From the NCBI RefSeq assembly GCF_017745675.1, contig NZ_JAFLJM010000013.1:62001-126000 (forward strand): a DNA stretch of 64,000 nucleotides, in the 5' to 3' direction. A program made the position numbers and the translations under genes. Origin of the DNA: Alkalihalobacillus sp. BA299. GTDB taxonomy: Bacteria > Bacillota > Bacilli > Bacillales > Bacillaceae_F. Position 1 is the first letter of the stretch. The number at the start of each line of letters is the position of its first letter. Shown piece by piece: positions 34,068 through 42,260 of this stretch. The notes below the pieces were generated by a model. That model searched no databases. It was not told the origin of the DNA and saw nothing but the letters and a program-made list of their open reading frames with translations.

Positions 34068-35612
34068 TTAACTGGCTGTTTTTTTTGACAACAGCTTCTC
34101 TTTTTTAGTTTGTTTAATTGATTTATCTGTATTTAGCTCTTGATTAAGAGCTTTTATTAATCCATAACTCATCACTAATACAATAAAAGTTAATGGTAGG
34201 GCGCTTACGATAATCGCTGTCTGCAACCCAGCTAAACCACCTGATGCCATTAATACCAGGGTAGAAGCAACTAAGATGACACCCCAGGTCACTTTGACAC
34301 GGTTAGAAGGGTTTAGCTTTCCTCCAGTAGTTAGCATACCTAATACGAAGGTTGCAGAATCAGCAGATGTAACGAAAAACGTCGTAATTAATGCAATGGT
34401 TAAAATTGATAATAAAATGCCAAATGGTAATTGTTGGTACACAAAGAACAAAGCTGTTTCAAGACCTTGTCCAGAAACGTTTAATCCTTGAATTAGCTCT
34501 AAATATATGCCCGTTCCTCCAAATACAGTAAACCAAAGACCGCATACAAGTGATGGTACTAAAAGGACTGCTATCGTAAACTCACGAATCGTTCGACCTT
34601 TAGAAACACGGGCAATGAACATACCAACAAACGGTGTCCACGAAATCCACCAAGCCCAATAGAAGACTGTCCAGCTTTTAGTCCATGCTGATTCATTAGC
34701 ATCAAATGGAGAAATACGTAACCCCATAAGAGTTACATTCTGCACATACGCACCTAAGCTTGTTGTAAACATATTGAGGAGGAACAAAGTAGGGCCAAGA
34801 ATTAGCATAGTAAAGAATAATAACGTAGCAATGGACATATTTACGTTACTCAAATATTTAATTCCACGTGAAATTCCTGTGTTTGCTGAGATGATGAAAA
34901 GAATAGTGATAATCGCCATGATCACCATTTGTACCATAAAGTTATTAGGGATACCAATTAAGTATTCTAACCCTGCATTGATTTGCTGTGAGCCTAAACC
35001 AAGGGAGGCTGCTACACCAAACAATGTTGCAAAAACGGCTACGACATCAATCGTTTGACCGATGGGACCTTTCACCTTTTCACCAAGCACAGGATAAAGT
35101 GTTGCACTCATTAATCCAGGTGCTCCTTTATTAAATTTTTGATACGCCAGAGCTAACGCAACAATTGCATAAATAGCCCACGCATGTAAACCCCAGTGAA
35201 GCCATGTATAACGCATTCCTAAAATGGCGGATTGTTCGGTACTTCCATCTCCTAGTGGAGGGTTTGTAAAGTGGGCAATCGGTTCTGAAACTCCGTAGAA
35301 TAAGAGTCCAATTCCCATCCCGGCAGAGAACAACATGGCAAACCAAGTAGGACGACTAAATTCAGGTTTGGCTTCCTGTTTCCCTAGCTTAATTTTTCCA
35401 TATTTGCTGAAGATCATAAAAATCGTAAACCCGAGGAAAAATGTTGCGACTAACTGATAAAACCATCCGAATGATTCGAGAACAAAGCTTTGGGCAATTC
35501 CCATTGCCGTACTTAATTGATCAGGAATCAGCACACCTATTACTACAAAAATGGCAGCTATACCTACTGAAACTTTAAAAATCGACCTATCACTACTATC
35601 CAAATCATACAC
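34068..35612 (-). CDS. BCCT-family betaine/choline-type transporter (OpuD-like)
   Basis: The 514-residue membrane protein has about twelve helices and the BCCT signatures SAGMGIGLLFYGVSEP, HWGLHAWAIYAIVALALAYQKF and the Trp-rich WTVFYWAWWISWTPFVGMFIARVSKGRTIREF. The family imports glycine betaine, carnitine or choline by sodium or proton symport and is often osmotically induced. The C-terminal tail is short and charged. The start is uncertain: GTG 35612 is nearly on top of AAAGGA, whereas TTG 35603 is nine bases from it and may be the real one. The 35613-35972 gap is AT-rich and carries the divergent promoters of this gene and ppaC. Confidence 0.92.
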   Translation of the reverse strand: MYDLDSSDRSIFKVSVGIAAIFVVIGVLIPDQLSTAMGIAQSFVLESFGWFYQLVATFFLGFTIFMIFSKYGKIKLGKQEAKPEFSRPTWFAMLFSAGMGIGLLFYGVSEPIAHFTNPPLGDGSTEQSAILGMRYTWLHWGLHAWAIYAIVALALAYQKFNKGAPGLMSATLYPVLGEKVKGPIGQTIDVVAVFATLFGVAASLGLGSQQINAGLEYLIGIPNNFMVQMVIMAIITILFIISANTGISRGIKYLSNVNMSIATLLFFTMLILGPTLFLLNMFTTSLGAYVQNVTLMGLRISPFDANESAWTKSWTVFYWAWWISWTPFVGMFIARVSKGRTIREFTIAVLLVPSLVCGLWFTVFGGTGIYLELIQGLNVSGQGLETALFFVYQQLPFGILLSILTIALITTFFVTSADSATFVLGMLTTGGKLNPSNRVKVTWGVILVASTLVLMASGGLAGLQTAIIVSALPLTFIVLVMSYGLIKALNQELNTDKSIKQTKKEKLLSKKTAS

Positions 35613-35972
35613 TTCCTTTACTTTTTAAGTTTTTTAAGAAAAATTTACAGACTAAATTATTAAATCATAATCTAGTAAAATATGAAAAAACGATACAAGT
35701 GGATATCTTGATAAATTAACTTATTACGAAATAAAATATGAATTTATCTTATAATCCTATAAAAATACTACAAAATAGGACGAAATTCTTCACAATCCTT
35801 TAATTAATCGGCAAGTTGCTTTAAAATCGAATGTTAATATCAGGTGATATTCATGTATATTTGAAATTTTGTGAGTGAAAGATACCGAGTATGTGATAAA
35901 CTATAATTTGGGCAATCATTTGTATATGGAGTGGTTTCCTTTAATTTCTACTAACGACTAGGAGGATTAATA

Positions 35973-36911
35973 ATGGAGAAAGTATTTGTTTTTGGACATA
36001 AAAATCCAGACACCGATTCAATTTGTTCTGCTATTGTTTACGCTGAATTAAAAAATAAACTTGGACTGAACGCTGAACCTGTTCGATTAGGTCAATTAAA
36101 TGGAGAGACACAATTTGTGTTAGACCATTTTCAAGTAGAAGTTCCTCGCCTAGTGGAAAAAGTAGCGGGGGAAGTAGAAAGTGTTATCTTAGTAGACCAT
36201 AATGAACGTCAACAAAGTGCAGATGATATCAATGAAGTTCGTGTACTTGAAGTTATTGACCATCACCGTATTGCAAATTTTGAAACAAGTGATCCATTGT
36301 ATTATCGAGCTGAGCCAGTTGGTTGTACGACAACGATTTTAAATAAATTACATAAAGAGAATGGTGTAGAAGTAACTAAAGAAATGGCTGGATTAATGCT
36401 ATCAGCGATTATTTCAGATACTTTATTATTAAAATCACCAACATGCACTGATCAAGATGTTGCAGCAGCTCGTGAATTAGCTGAGATTGCGGGAGTAGAT
36501 TTAGAAAGCTACGGTTTAGAGATGTTAAAAGCGGGTGCGGACTTAAGTGAAAAGACAATTGCCGAACTGATTTCACTTGATGCAAAAGAATTTGAGATGG
36601 GTTCTAAAAAAGTTGAAATTGCTCAAGTGAATGTAGTAGATACGAATGATGTACTTGCACGTCAAGACGAACTAGAAGCAGCTTTAGAAAAAGTAGTTGC
36701 TGATAAAAACTTAGATCTATTCCTCTTTGTAGTGACTGATATCTTAAATAACGATTCAGTTGGTGTTGCTATAGGTGAAGCTACAAGTGCTGTGGAACAA
36801 GCATTTAACGTGAAACTAACTAATAACACAGCTACGTTAAAAGGTGTTGTATCTCGTAAAAAGCAAATCGTACCAGTTCTTACAACAACGTTAAGTAAAA
36901 TTGAAGCATAA
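35973..36911 (+). CDS. ppaC: Manganese-dependent inorganic pyrophosphatase (family II)
   Basis: The 312-residue DHH-family enzyme splits pyrophosphate to phosphate in the cytosol. The metal-binding motifs are [15 protein letters not shown] at the start, VDHNE, and the DHH motif within [10 protein letters not shown]; the C-terminal DHHA2 domain has SRKKQIVP, the substrate-binding motif. Its length is close to the 309 residues of B. subtilis PpaC. AGGAGG precedes the ATG. It is monocistronic, ending at the terminator at 36946-36985. Confidence 0.96.
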   Translation: MEKVFVFGHKNPDTDSICSAIVYAELKNKLGLNAEPVRLGQLNGETQFVLDHFQVEVPRLVEKVAGEVESVILVDHNERQQSADDINEVRVLEVIDHHRIANFETSDPLYYRAEPVGCTTTILNKLHKENGVEVTKEMAGLMLSAIISDTLLLKSPTCTDQDVAAARELAEIAGVDLESYGLEMLKAGADLSEKTIAELISLDAKEFEMGSKKVEIAQVNVVDTNDVLARQDELEAALEKVVADKNLDLFLFVVTDILNNDSVGVAIGEATSAVEQAFNVKLTNNTATLKGVVSRKKQIVPVLTTTLSKIEA

Positions 36912-36945
36912 TTTAACCGGTAAATTATATCGAATTACAATACTA

Positions 36946-36985
36946 GAGGCTGACTCATAAATAGATGAGACAGCCTCATTTTTTT
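36946..36985 (+). terminator. Terminator after ppaC
   Basis: GAGGCTGACTCAT pairs with ATGAGACAGCCTC (one mismatch) and is followed by seven T. It is one of four hairpins of the AGGCTG...CAGCCT class in the window. Confidence 0.85.
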
Positions 36986-37171
36986 AAGCTGTTTTCGTAA
37001 ACTTTGTTGCTATTGGACCGTTTTTTGAACATAAATCAGCCCTAATGGACAAATTCATTTGTCCATCTGGCTGATTTATGTTCAAAGGCTTCACGTCAAA
37101 GCGTGAAGAACCAAGCTTTCGCTTGGTTAACGGTCCAATAGCTAAAAGCAACAATCTTTTAGAAAAGAGCC
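36986..37171 (+). repeat. Multi-hairpin palindromic repeat, copy 1
   Basis: This 186-base element fills the gap between ppaC and the alcohol dehydrogenase gene. It starts with GCTGTTTTCGTAAACTTTG and ends with GAAAAGAGCC followed by seven T. Imperfect terminal inverted repeats carry GTTGCTATTGGACCGT and, inverted, ACGGTCCAATAGCTAAAAGCAAC. Between them are three hairpins: a 17-bp stem (37025-37041 with 37069-37085) holding the inner TGGACAAAT/ATTTGTCCA stem, a CTTCACG/CGTGAAG hairpin and an AACCAAGC/GCTTGGTT hairpin. A second copy is at 40965-41149. No protein-coding capacity is likely. Confidence 0.85.
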
Positions 37172-37282
37172 TTTTTTTATATCCTCTGTCTTATTCATAT
37201 AAAATCACGTTTATTTTAAAGGATTTATTAAGATGGAAAGAGAAGAATATAGGAATAATTTACAAAATAAGGAGGACGCTTT

Positions 37283-38449
37283 TTGTATTCAAAACTTATA
37301 TTTCCTGAATTAAGTTATGTAGGTGTTGGGGCTATTAATAATCTTTATAATGAAGTACAGAAATTAGGCGTAAGTAAAATTATTGTGATTACTGAAAAAA
37401 ACTTAGTTGACCTTGGAATTTGTTCAAAAGCATTAGAATCCATCTCGTCATATACTATAGAAATTTACACTGATATTGTTCCAGAGCCACCACTTTCAAC
37501 TGCTGAAAAATTAGTTGAACACATAAGAAATGGAAAATTTGAGTTAGTCATTGGTGTTGGCGGAGGAAGTGCTCTTGATTTAGCTAAATTAGGAGCAGTA
37601 TTAGCCGGCAATGATGGTGAAGTGAAGGATTACTTAAATTTAACGGGCACCAAAACAATACAATATAAGGGATTGCCCAAGGTTATGATTCCAACAACAG
37701 CTGGTACAGGTTCTGAAGTAACAGACATTTCTGTATTATCTTTAGAAGGAACTAAAGATGTTGTGTCACATCCCTATTTATTATCAGATGTAGCGATCGT
37801 TGATCCACTTTTAACGATGTCTGTTCCCCCGAAAATAACTGCAGCTACAGGAATTGATGCCTTAACTCATGCAATTGAAGCGTACATTTCGGTCAATGCT
37901 AACGATATTACTGATGGCGTTGCGATAAAGGCAGTCGAACTTGTTGGACAGTCTTTGGTAACTGCGTTCTCAAATGGGGGTAATGAAAAAGCCAGAGAGC
38001 AAATGTGTACTGCTAGTTATATGGCGGGTCTTGCATTTTATAATGCCGGAGTAGGTGGTGTTCATGCGCTTGCTTATCCGCTTGGAAACCGATTTAAGTT
38101 ACCGCACGGAGAGTCAAATGCGGTATTACTTCCTTATGTAATGCATTATATTCGAGAAGGTTGTCAAGAAAAGCTGACAGATATCTTTTTAAAATTAAGT
38201 CCAAAAGCTCAACCAATAGAAAGTAAGGAGCAAATGTCAAAAAGGTGTGTGGCTACACTTTTCAATCTTAATAAACAATTAAATCTTCCTACGAGTTTGA
38301 AAGAGTATGGTATTGAGAAGAAACATATTAGTTTGCTCACGGATGATGCAGTAAAGCAAACGAGATTATTAGCAAGAAGTCCAGTCGAATTAAAATGGGA
38401 CGCCATCTATGAAATTTATTCAGCAGCATATGAAGGGTCACTATTGTAA
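37283..38449 (+). CDS. Iron-containing alcohol dehydrogenase
   Basis: The 388-residue protein is a group III (iron-activated) alcohol dehydrogenase. The nucleotide-binding motif GVGGGSALDLAK and the signature TTAGTGSEVTDISV are present. The metal ligands are in GIDALTHAIEAY (Asp and His), GGVHALAYPLG (His) and LPHGESNA (His). Members oxidise or reduce butanol, ethanol, hydroxyacids or other alcohols, so the substrate is open. The start is TTG 37283, eight bases after AAGGAGG. It is 37 bases from a thioesterase gene and likely co-transcribed with it. Confidence 0.9.
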   Translation: MYSKLIFPELSYVGVGAINNLYNEVQKLGVSKIIVITEKNLVDLGICSKALESISSYTIEIYTDIVPEPPLSTAEKLVEHIRNGKFELVIGVGGGSALDLAKLGAVLAGNDGEVKDYLNLTGTKTIQYKGLPKVMIPTTAGTGSEVTDISVLSLEGTKDVVSHPYLLSDVAIVDPLLTMSVPPKITAATGIDALTHAIEAYISVNANDITDGVAIKAVELVGQSLVTAFSNGGNEKAREQMCTASYMAGLAFYNAGVGGVHALAYPLGNRFKLPHGESNAVLLPYVMHYIREGCQEKLTDIFLKLSPKAQPIESKEQMSKRCVATLFNLNKQLNLPTSLKEYGIEKKHISLLTDDAVKQTRLLARSPVELKWDAIYEIYSAAYEGSLL

Positions 38450-38486
38450 TCGTGTTAGAAGATGGAAACGATAGAGGTGTGTAAAA

Positions 38487-38888
38487 ATGTTTGAAAAGAT
38501 CATTGAGCCGCGTGTTTCAGAAACGGATGGAGCTGGACACATTAACAACACAACTATTCCAATTTGGTTTGAGTCAGGGAGAGATGATATCTTTCGATTG
38601 TTTACACCAGATTTATCATTTTCAAACTGGCGATGTGTTATCTTGAAAATGAATGTAGAGTACGTAAGTCAAATTTTCTATGGTAGACCAGTAATCGTGC
38701 AAACGTGGATTGCAAGAATAGGTAACTCTAGTTTTGAAGTGTATGAAGAAATAAAACAAGATGGGGTTGTTTGTGCAAAAGGCACCTCAACGTATGTTAA
38801 TTTTAATTTTGAGACCCAAAAATCAGAGCCTATCCCTGAGGGAATTAAAAGAGTCTTATCTGAGCACATGTATGAGGAAGTACTATAA
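38487..38888 (+). CDS. 4HBT-family acyl-CoA thioesterase
   Basis: The 133-residue hotdog-fold protein has the catalytic-region pattern of the 4-hydroxybenzoyl-CoA thioesterase type: RVSETDGAGHINNTTIPIWFESGRDDIF, with Asp14 in place of the usual DxxGH site. It hydrolyses an acyl-CoA to acid and CoA. A GAGGTG site precedes the ATG. It forms a probable two-gene unit with the alcohol dehydrogenase and ends at the strong hairpin at 38955-38998. The physiological substrate is unknown. Confidence 0.82.
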   Translation: MFEKIIEPRVSETDGAGHINNTTIPIWFESGRDDIFRLFTPDLSFSNWRCVILKMNVEYVSQIFYGRPVIVQTWIARIGNSSFEVYEEIKQDGVVCAKGTSTYVNFNFETQKSEPIPEGIKRVLSEHMYEEVL

Positions 38889-38954
38889 TCCTTTTTTATT
38901 TGTTTGTTAATGACACTTTGAGTACAGATGACCGTGGCTATATAAAAATTAAGA

Positions 38955-38998
38955 CGTAAAACAAAAAACAGAGGGTATCCTCTGTTTTTTGTTTTACG
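38955..38998. terminator. Bidirectional terminator with 20-bp perfect stem
   Basis: CGTAAAACAAAAAACAGAGG and its exact inverted copy flank a four-base GTAT loop, with A-rich and T-rich arms on each side. It terminates the thioesterase unit from one side and the AimR-peptide unit from the other, and contains the stop codon of the peptide gene. Confidence 0.85.
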
Positions 38999-39110
38999 AA
39001 AGATCTGAACTTTGAATTCTAGGACTACCACTAGGGTCAGCAGTATCCACTAATGGTGAGCTGACTAATAGGGCTGAAAGTAAAAATAAACCACAAAGAA
39101 ACTTTTTCAT
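38994..39110 (-). CDS. Arbitrium-like signalling pre-peptide (AimP/Phr-like), 38 aa
   Basis: A short minus-strand frame encodes 38 residues: a signal peptide MKKFLCGLFLLSALLVSS followed by PLVDTADPSGSPRIQSSDLS. It starts 33 bases after the AimR-family gene on the same strand, with AAGGAGAA eight bases before its ATG. Size, Sec signal and position match AimP of the SPbeta phage group, whose N-terminus (MKKVFFGL...) is alike, and Phr peptides of Rap systems. Known AimP peptides are processed to C-terminal hexapeptides ending in RGA such as GMPRGA. Here the comparable stretch GSPRIQ is internal, and the C-terminus ends in SSDLS, so the mature signal is uncertain. Confidence 0.75.
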   Translation of the reverse strand: MKKFLCGLFLLSALLVSSPLVDTADPSGSPRIQSSDLS

Positions 39111-39143
39111 AAATATATTCTCCTTCTTGTTTGATGTTTATTG

Positions 39144-40169
39144 TTATACACGCAAAGCATCGAGAACTACTTTATTTACCCCGAGCTTTTTTAATTCTAG
39201 TAAAGGTAAGTTTCTATAGTAGTAATCTCCTGCTTTTTTAAAGTGTGTAACTGACTCATAATAGCGCTTTTCACTATTTTCTAGTAGACCTCTGTAATAA
39301 TAATGGAACCCTAATTGAAAATCGTTAGAGATTTCTTGCTTTACTTCATTTAGGAGAGTTTCAGCTTCTTGAAAATCTTTAGTCTTTATTAAATAAAATG
39401 CATACCCTTGTTTTTCTTCTAGTGCATTATAAGGTGATGTTCTACTGAACTTTTCAGGCTTATTCCAATAACAATGAGCAAAGTTAATACTTCTTTGTGT
39501 ATGTGTTAATTCAACATGATGTCTTAAATTCAGAAACTTCTCTTTTGATTTGTAAAGAAACTCCAAAGCAAAATCCATGCTAGACTGAATAAAGGAGTTA
39601 CCTAAACTGCGAAAAGCAATACCTTTTGCTAGTTCGTTAACTTCATTATTAATAATTAGTTTCCCATAGTCTCTAGATAATTCTAATTGATTTAAGTGAA
39701 CGTAAACTGATTGCATAATTAAATTGAATCTAGTAAGTAACGAACTTTTCATATAACTATCTTCTAATTGCTCTATTTCTTTACGTACTAGCTCACTCAT
39801 ACTTGATATCATTTCAAAGCTTTTTAAATCATAATAATTGTACAACTGAAGTACTTTCCTAAAAGTATTAATTTCCTTAGATTCAGTTCTTATGTATGTT
39901 AATGTACTAGTAGCCTCTATCAAGCTTAAATTTCCTTTGACCACCTCTCGATCAATTCGATAGACTTCAGCCCAATTTTGACTTTCTTCATTTTCACAAG
40001 CTGATAGTTTTTCTATTAAGTGATCTAGTACATCAATCATACTATTGTTTATGGCATATTCTAATGCAGTTCTTGCTAGGTGGGTGGTAGGGTCTAAATT
40101 AATTAATGCTTGTTTAATATCATCCGCTGAAGAAAGATATTCTACGATGTCTTGATTATTTTCAACCAT
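39144..40169 (-). CDS. aimR: AimR-family (arbitrium) peptide receptor lacking the N-terminal HTH
   Basis: The 341-residue protein is helical, with TPR-like repeats. It matches phage AimR receptors in several stretches: THLARTALEYAINNSMIDVLD, AEVYRIDREV, INTFRKVLQLYNYYDL, and the C-terminal FHYYYRGLLENS...YYESVTHFKKAGD...LPLLELKKLG. Phage AimR is about 380 residues with an N-terminal HTH that binds the aimX promoter. This one begins about 50 residues later, and the frame upstream is closed by a stop 11 codons before the ATG, so the DNA-binding domain is absent. It may act by protein binding, like Rap phosphatases. A good promoter (TTGACT-18-TATATT) lies just upstream. The peptide gene follows. 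No phage gene is nearby. Confidence 0.85.
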   Translation of the reverse strand: MVENNQDIVEYLSSADDIKQALINLDPTTHLARTALEYAINNSMIDVLDHLIEKLSACENEESQNWAEVYRIDREVVKGNLSLIEATSTLTYIRTESKEINTFRKVLQLYNYYDLKSFEMISSMSELVRKEIEQLEDSYMKSSLLTRFNLIMQSVYVHLNQLELSRDYGKLIINNEVNELAKGIAFRSLGNSFIQSSMDFALEFLYKSKEKFLNLRHHVELTHTQRSINFAHCYWNKPEKFSRTSPYNALEEKQGYAFYLIKTKDFQEAETLLNEVKQEISNDFQLGFHYYYRGLLENSEKRYYESVTHFKKAGDYYYRNLPLLELKKLGVNKVVLDALRV

Positions 40170-40197
40170 CTCTATCAGCCCTTTTGATGTGTTTTTT

Positions 40198-40210
40198 TGG
40201 AATTATTCCA
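40198..40210. promoter_or_regulatory. Palindrome in the aimR leader
   Basis: TGGAATTATTCCA is a perfect 6-1-6 palindrome just downstream of the -10 of the aimR-like gene, a position expected for an operator. The binding protein is unknown. Confidence 0.5.
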
Positions 40211-40217
40211 CAAATTC

Positions 40218-40247
40218 AATATAACACCTTGATTTTATAGAAGTCAA
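40218..40247 (-). promoter_or_regulatory. Promoter of the aimR-like gene
   Basis: On the minus strand, TTGACT (plus 40242-40247) and TATATT (plus 40218-40223) are 18 bases apart, about 50 bases before the start codon. Confidence 0.7.
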
Positions 40248-40343
40248 TGAAGTAGAAGTACTATTATCATGATATTGATAGAGAAAAATAGTATTCATAT
40301 GGTATAGATTTAAAATAGATAAGCTTACATAAATTTGTAAAAA

Positions 40344-40424
40344 AAATAGGCTAACTCAGTAAAGATGTTGTTCTGTACATAGTTAAACATATGTATGTGA
40401 ACACCTTTTTGAGACAGCCTATTT
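40344..40424 (-). terminator. Terminator after the cupredoxin gene
   Basis: AAATAGGCT and AGCCTATTT are inverted copies with a long loop; on the minus strand the left arm is followed by a run of T. It is of the same AGGCTG...CAGCCT class as 36946-36985. Confidence 0.6.
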
Positions 40425-40434
40425 AACTTTATGG

Positions 40435-40875
40435 TTAGTCGACAATCAGATACGCAATCATAGGGCCACTGTGATCAATGTGAGCATGAGTTGTACAAAT
40501 TAGACGATAAACACCTTTATCAGTGAAATGAAGGTTGAGGATAGTCTCCTCTCCTTTTTTTACAGTCCCTTTAATATCAGTTCCTTCGATGATGAAAGGA
40601 TGTTCTTTTCCATTTACTCCATAAATTGACAACTTAACTTTTTTGTCTTTAGGAATATATATTGTACCAGGATCCCAACGATAAGATTCAATTTCCTTGC
40701 CATCTTCTGTTTTCGTTTTTATCTCGCTCGTAACCATATGGACTTCAAATTCCTTTGCAACTGATTGTGATCCTGCCTCAGTTGCCGCTCTTGAGTTAAA
40801 AAGATACCAACTGAATCCAATAAATAATACGGCAATGGCAAGAAAAAACCACTTCTTTTTAATAACAATCAACAT
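40435..40875 (-). CDS. Membrane-anchored cupredoxin-domain protein
   Basis: The 146-residue protein has one N-terminal membrane helix (about residues 8-27) and an external cupredoxin domain. Copper ligands are suggested by His in GKEHPFII and by the CTTHAHIDHSGPM loop, which resembles the Cys-x-x-His...Met cluster of type 1 or CuA-like sites. Such proteins carry electrons or copper outside the membrane and are related to cytochrome oxidase subunit II domains. No oxidase genes are near. AAAGGAGG precedes the ATG. It is a single-gene unit. Confidence 0.8.
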   Translation of the reverse strand: MLIVIKKKWFFLAIAVLFIGFSWYLFNSRAATEAGSQSVAKEFEVHMVTSEIKTKTEDGKEIESYRWDPGTIYIPKDKKVKLSIYGVNGKEHPFIIEGTDIKGTVKKGEETILNLHFTDKGVYRLICTTHAHIDHSGPMIAYLIVD

Positions 40876-40964
40876 ACAAGCTGCCTCCTTTAAAATTATG
40901 CTTAGTACACTATATGCATTTAAGAGGGAGGAACTTGTCTATTTTTTTATTTTTTATTTTTTAA

Positions 40965-41149
40965 GGCTGTTTTCGTAAACTTTGTTGCTTTTGGACCGTT
41001 TTTTGAAAATAAAATAGGCTTTTCAAGACAAATTCATTTGTCTGAACGGCTATTTTATTTTCAAAACCTTCACGCTATGCGTGAAGAGCCAAGCATCCGC
41101 TTGGCTTACGGTCCAAAAGCTAAAAGCAACAATCTTTGAGAAAAGAGCC
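40965..41149 (+). repeat. Multi-hairpin palindromic repeat, copy 2
   Basis: This 185-base copy lies between the cupredoxin and DMT genes. It has the same ends as copy 1 (GGCTGTTTTCGTAAACTTTG and GAAAAGAGCC plus T run). The long stem is 41001-41017 with 41050-41066 (17 bp, TTTTGAAAATAAAATAG and its exact complement), different in sequence from copy 1 but equally perfect. The hairpins CTTCACG/CGTGAAG and AGCCAAGC/GCTTGGCT follow. Its right end abuts the stop codon of the DMT gene, for which it could act as terminator. Confidence 0.85.
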
Positions 41150-41153
41150 TTTT

Positions 41154-42116
41154 TTAAACTGCTTTTTTCAATTCATTTTGTTGTTTGTTTGACAGGATGC
41201 TATGCAACATCATACCAACCATAATAATGAATACACCAATTAAAGCTATGGTGTTTGGTACGGGGGAAGCTAACAATAAGATATCTCCTAACATAACAAA
41301 AATAACTTGAGTGGATTGTGTCGCTTCCACTGCTCCTAGTTTTTCTGGGGAGTGTCTTGTTAACTCAGTTGCAAAAAAGAATAATGAAGTTGCTATAACA
41401 CCAGAACATATTGCTACAACAAAGGTTTGTTGTATTTGGGTCACACTTGGTGGTCCAACTGTAAGTAACCCATAACCAGCTAATAGTAACCAAAATGGCA
41501 TACTAGCAATCGTCATTCCGAGTATACGTTGAAAGGTGTCTAATCGGCCACCACATACTTCCATCATTTTACGATTACCTAAAGGATAAGCAAAGGTTGC
41601 GATCATTACTGGGAAAAAGCCTAATAGTAAGATGTTTAAACTCGAATGCTTAAATTGTGTGCTTTGAATAAATAAAATCCCTATAAAAATAATAGAAGAG
41701 ATCATTAGTGCTTTTGTTGGAATTTCATTTTTAACCTTTTTAAGACCGCTATCTGTTAGTACCATTTTAGAAAATAAAGGAGTTAGAAGCAAACCAGCGA
41801 TAATCGTGAACTGCCAAGTCCCAGCAATCAGCCAACTTGGACCATAGGCTGCTGCATATGTAATAGGTCCATAAAAAAGAACGAATCCTACGAAACTCCA
41901 TAGCAACCATACACTTATATTTTGTTTCATTTCAAAGAATAGCTGCTTTACATTCCTTCTAAAAAATACAATTAAAAAAAAGAAAGGTAGCATGAAGAGA
42001 AAGCGTAAAGACGCACTCCAGATCCAGCTTCCACCTGTGAGTTCCATTGAGCGGTTTAGAATAAATGTGAAGGCAAAAAAGAAAGAAGCTAGGATTCCAA
42101 TTAAAATACCTTTCAT
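41154..42116 (-). CDS. DMT-superfamily efflux protein (EmrE-like multidrug family)
   Basis: The 320-residue integral membrane protein has ten predicted helices, the duplicated EamA layout. The N-terminus GILIGILASFFFAFTFILNRSMELTGGSWIWSASLRF and the AAAYGPSWLIAGTWQFTIIAG segment match the putative multidrug resistance efflux group of the DMT superfamily. GGTGGTG precedes the ATG. The substrate is unknown. It is divergent from the M42 peptidase gene across a 138-base AT-rich region with a perfect inverted repeat. Confidence 0.82.
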   Translation of the reverse strand: MKGILIGILASFFFAFTFILNRSMELTGGSWIWSASLRFLFMLPFFFLIVFFRRNVKQLFFEMKQNISVWLLWSFVGFVLFYGPITYAAAYGPSWLIAGTWQFTIIAGLLLTPLFSKMVLTDSGLKKVKNEIPTKALMISSIIFIGILFIQSTQFKHSSLNILLLGFFPVMIATFAYPLGNRKMMEVCGGRLDTFQRILGMTIASMPFWLLLAGYGLLTVGPPSVTQIQQTFVVAICSGVIATSLFFFATELTRHSPEKLGAVEATQSTQVIFVMLGDILLLASPVPNTIALIGVFIIMVGMMLHSILSNKQQNELKKAV

Positions 42117-42153
42117 AATGACACCACCTTAACAGAATATAATATAACAAACA

Positions 42154-42177
42154 TTATGTATATTATATTATACATAA
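42154..42177. promoter_or_regulatory. Inverted repeat in the divergent DMT/M42 promoter region
   Basis: TTATGTATA and TATACATAA are perfect inverted copies six bases apart. A TATAAT at 42207-42212 would serve the peptidase gene. The repeat could bind a regulator of one or both genes. Confidence 0.45.
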
Positions 42178-42260
42178 CTTTCAAAAAAATAAAATGAATA
42201 ATATGGTATAATTTATAATCATTCGTGTTCCTAAATAATATTTAAAGTGAGGGTATGGCA

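Noticed and set aside
36986..37171. Riboswitch controlling the alcohol dehydrogenase gene
   Set aside because: The same fold occurs at 40965-41149 downstream of, and in the opposite orientation to, an unrelated gene, so a gene-specific leader is unlikely.
37078..37308. 76-aa plus-strand frame
   Set aside because: It lies inside the multi-hairpin repeat and runs into the alcohol dehydrogenase start; there is no ribosome site and the composition follows the palindromes.
38678..39031. 117-aa minus-strand frame
   Set aside because: It overlaps both the thioesterase gene and the pre-peptide gene on its own strand in another frame, crosses the 20-bp terminator stem and has no ribosome site.
39144..40169. 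Reading the receptor as a Rap phosphatase
   Set aside because: Length and motifs (ALEYA, HYYYRGLLENS, LPLLELKKLG) fit AimR better, from memory of phage AimR sequences. A profile search would settle it.
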